The notes beneath the pieces are model-generated. The model was not told where the DNA came from, made no database searches, and was given only the letters and a program-made list of their open reading frames with translations. Positions 62,073 to 64,000 of a stretch of DNA of 64,000 nt are shown here, piece by piece. Each line of letters starts with the position of its first letter. The stretch's first letter is position 1. The position numbers and the translations under genes are program-made. Source of the stretch: Mesostigma viride (taxonomy: Eukaryota; Streptophyta; Mesostigmatophyceae; Mesostigmatales; Mesostigmataceae); contig RPFO01000579.1 in NCBI GenBank assembly GCA_009746045.1, forward strand, positions 185,986 to 249,985. The letters are read 5' to 3'.

Positions 62073-62477
62073 ATGAGCCAGCGACGTCCTTTTCCTGCTC
62101 CTTCTCATTCGACTAGTAATAATAGTTTAGCGAAGTATTACGTTGTTATTACCCCTCAATGGGCATCTATTTTCTTATCGTGGGCCGATGCTAGGAAGTT
62201 CGTTCAGTCACGTGCTTATAACGTCTCCAAATATAAGAAGTTTATGTCCTTTGAAGAAGCTCAGACCTACCTCTTAAAGCATAGTGAATCAGATTTGGGT
62301 CTCCATTCTCGTCCTTCTCCTCATGCTCGTCCTGCAGTAGATAGTCTTGTTTTTGTTACACCACCTCCATCTCCTCCTTCGTCTCCCCCTAAACGGGCTG
62401 CATCCTCATCTAGCTTAGACACGCCTCTCACCTTAGAGTTCGGTTCCCTATCCATTACTGTTGCTAAAAAGGATTGA
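62073..62477 (+). CDS. ORF with caulimovirus-viroplasmin / RNase H1 N-terminal-like domain
   Basis: 134 codons. Residues about 20-70 carry YYVVITPQWASIFLSWADAR, then KYKKFMSFEEAQTYL. The pattern Y.VV....G/S.F..W..A...V......Y.KF.S.EEA..YL is that of the small nucleic-acid-binding domain shared by RNase H1 N-termini and caulimovirus viroplasmin. The rest is Pro/Ser-rich and disordered. No RNase H catalytic domain follows, so it would act as a stand-alone RNA-DNA or double-strand RNA binder. It lies between the proposed LTR and the gag-like ORFs of element E. Confidence 0.65.
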   Translation: MSQRRPFPAPSHSTSNNSLAKYYVVITPQWASIFLSWADARKFVQSRAYNVSKYKKFMSFEEAQTYLLKHSESDLGLHSRPSPHARPAVDSLVFVTPPPSPPSSPPKRAASSSSLDTPLTLEFGSLSITVAKKD

Positions 62478-62600
62478 TTTAAATTGTTTCCTTCTTTTAG
62501 GACACTAAAAGCTTTTCTTTTCTTTCCTTGCCTTAAATTAGGCCTTGTCCTTTATCCTTGTTGCTTTCAGTTAGATTCCTAATCATTTACTTAATTAAAA

Positions 62601-63311
62601 ATGGATCCAGTGGGTGGTAACATGTCGCCTATACCTACCAACACTCCTACTATGAGTAATAATAATAATACTAACAACCATAACAACAATCGTGGTAACC
62701 GACGGGACTCACTTGAAACGGTGCACCATCTCACTCCTCAAGGTAATCTTCGTACCTCACCTCCTTCTCCTGTTACTGGTGGTCGCCGTCGTCCCTCACT
62801 TACCCCTCCTACCTATGAACAACGTATGCAAGTCAGATTTAGTGATGACCCTTCCCTTACCCTGAACCAGGCCCCTGCCCCTCCTGCAACCTTGGCTCAA
62901 CCCCCCAGCAGGTCCTCACTAACTAACAATGTTGCTAGGCCTCCTTCCCACCCTGTGCCTTCCATGCCTGCTTTTAACACGGGTCGTGCCTCTGCCCCTG
63001 TCGGCCCTTCTGGGCGCCCTAGTGCAGTTCCCTTTTACCCACCTGCTTCCTGGTCCTACCCTGAGACGGCCTATGAGGCAGCCCAGGTCCCTACCCGTGT
63101 GGCTGATTTAGAAGTTAATAGTGATTTCAGCACCATGCCTCTAGATGACAGAAATTATGATCATTTTGCCTACTTCTCTCTTCGTGAGCAATATACTGTA
63201 CCCTTCTCCTATGGGCACCAGCCTGAAACGGTGGCCCCTTCTAGACCCCTACCCAAGACTTTTCCTCTTCCTTCCTTCTATCCCGCTTATGTAGCAGTGG
63301 AAGATTATTAG
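62601..63311 (+). CDS. Pro/Asn-rich ORF of element E
   Basis: 236 codons, starting MDPVGGNMSPIPTNTP. An Asn run (encoded by AATAAT) is followed by long Pro/Ser-rich disorder and a more structured Tyr-rich C-terminus (DRNYDHFAYFSLREQYTVPF). It has no known domain. Codon composition resembles the preceding ORF, and its position before the next ORF fits a gag-associated product. Confidence 0.45.
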   Translation: MDPVGGNMSPIPTNTPTMSNNNNTNNHNNNRGNRRDSLETVHHLTPQGNLRTSPPSPVTGGRRRPSLTPPTYEQRMQVRFSDDPSLTLNQAPAPPATLAQPPSRSSLTNNVARPPSHPVPSMPAFNTGRASAPVGPSGRPSAVPFYPPASWSYPETAYEAAQVPTRVADLEVNSDFSTMPLDDRNYDHFAYFSLREQYTVPFSYGHQPETVAPSRPLPKTFPLPSFYPAYVAVEDY

Positions 63312-63318
63312 TGGCCCT

Positions 63319-63465
63319 ATGGGAAAAACTGACTCTTCTAATCCCCCTAAGCCTCCTGCTCTTCCCCTCTTTGCTAACCTTCCCAAGCTGGATGTCAAGT
63401 CTACCCCTCAACAGTTTTTCACCTTTATTATGTTGCTTACCCAGAACACAGAGTCGCGAGGCGAG
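63319..63465 (+). CDS. Start of a gag-like ORF, lost in low-complexity sequence
   Basis: ATG at 63,319 opens MGKTDSSNPPKPPALP, then FANLPKLDVKSTPQQFFTFI, a pattern common at the start of LTR-element capsid domains (Pro-Lys-Leu-x-hydrophobic). It runs into the G/A repeat after about 48 codons. Confidence 0.4.
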
Positions 63466-64000
63466 GGCGAGGTACCGAGGCTGAGGCGATGGGGCTTGAG
63501 GGCGAGGGCGAGGGCGATGGGCGAGGGCGAGGGCGAGGCTGAGGGCGAGGGCGGAGGGCGGGGCGAGGGCGAGGGCGAGGCTGAGGAGGGCGAGGGCGAG
63601 GGGAGAGGGGAGGGGAGGGGAGGGGGGAGGGGAGAGGGGGAGGGGAGGGGGAGGGGGAGGGGAGGGGGAGGGCAGGGGAGGGGGAGGGGGAGGGGAGGGG
63701 GAGGGGGAGGGGGGGGGAGGGGAGGGGGGGGGAGGGGAGGGGGAGGGGAGGGGGAGGGAGGGGGAGGGGGAGGGGGAGGGAGGGGGAGGGGAGGGGGAGG
63801 GGGAGGGAGGGGGGGAGGGGAGGGGAGGGGAGGGGAGGGAAGGGAGGGGAGGGGAGGGAGGGGGAGGGGAGGGGAGGGGGAGCGGGCGGAGGGGGAGGGG
63901 GAGGAGGGGGAGAGGGAGGGAGGGGAGGGGGAGGGGGGAGGGGAGGGGGGGGGGGAGGGGGAGGGGGAGGGGGAGGGGGGAGGGGTGAGGGGGAGGGGAG
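63465..64000. repeat. G/A-only low-complexity tract (GAGGGC to GGGGAG)
   Basis: It begins as GAGGGCGAGG-type hexamers and degenerates into GGGGAG/GGGGGA runs to the window end, with almost no pyrimidines after 63,600. It is not a known telomere repeat. It may be a real polypurine satellite or an assembly or sequencing artefact. Confidence 0.9.

Noticed and set aside
63465-64000. Telomere
   Set aside because: The unit is not TTTAGGG, TTTTAGGG or a relative, and it is irregular.

Overview
The window is nuclear DNA of a eukaryote, most likely a green alga or early streptophyte. The genes carry GT-AG introns with GTAAGT/GTGAGT donors. There is a plant-type CACTA transposon, several Ty1/copia-like elements and LINEs. 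The one clear host gene ends in a domain resembling the plant 'root cap' family. I cannot name the species.

Layout. (1) 1-1,217: debris, including a copia reverse-transcriptase fragment and a LINE ORF1 remnant. (2) 1,218-30,392: a four-layer nest on the minus strand. Old copia-like element A (LTRs about 190 bp) was split in its 5' LTR by copia-like element B (LTRs 477/473 bp, TSD TATAT). B was then hit by a tRNA-derived SINE (13,855-14,127, 11-bp TSD) and by a 14,208-bp CACTA transposon (14,725-28,932). The CACTA lies inside the second zinc knuckle of B's gag. It carries an apparently intact six-exon tnp2-type transposase (minus) and a divergent tnpA-like gene (plus) whose introns are tandem repeats. 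(3) 30,393-32,210: decayed gag of a further element (C). (4) 32,211-35,580: nothing recognisable apart from short repeats and a hairpin. (5) 35,581-48,838: the host gene. Eight exons with matching phases encode a predicted secreted protein of 1,031 residues: signal peptide, about 21 unusual 22-residue repeats with one calcium-binding motif each, canonical RTX nonapeptides, a Cys-rich linker, and a root-cap/vWD-like C-terminal half. A PIF/Harbinger-type MITE sits in its last intron. (6) 48,840-54,172: a retroposon playground, with a 152-bp SINE-like unit, 12-29-bp 'micro-insertions' of its 3' end with their own target duplications, and LINE copies. (7) 54,173-60,978: copia-like element D (plus) with an intact 1,209-codon pol. 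(8) 60,979-64,000: the 5' end of another LTR element (E) with three small ORFs, one with a caulimovirus-viroplasmin/RNase H1 N-terminal-like domain. It runs into about 540 bp of G/A-only sequence.

The most interesting points are these. All three legible copia-like families (A, B, D) lack a protease between gag and integrase and instead have a retropepsin-like module (VDTxxxVS...) between integrase and RT; their RT catalytic box is HGDD, not YVDD. The host gene fuses RTX-like repeats to a root-cap-like domain. The SINE-like family leaves extremely short 3'-end insertions with clear target-site duplications.
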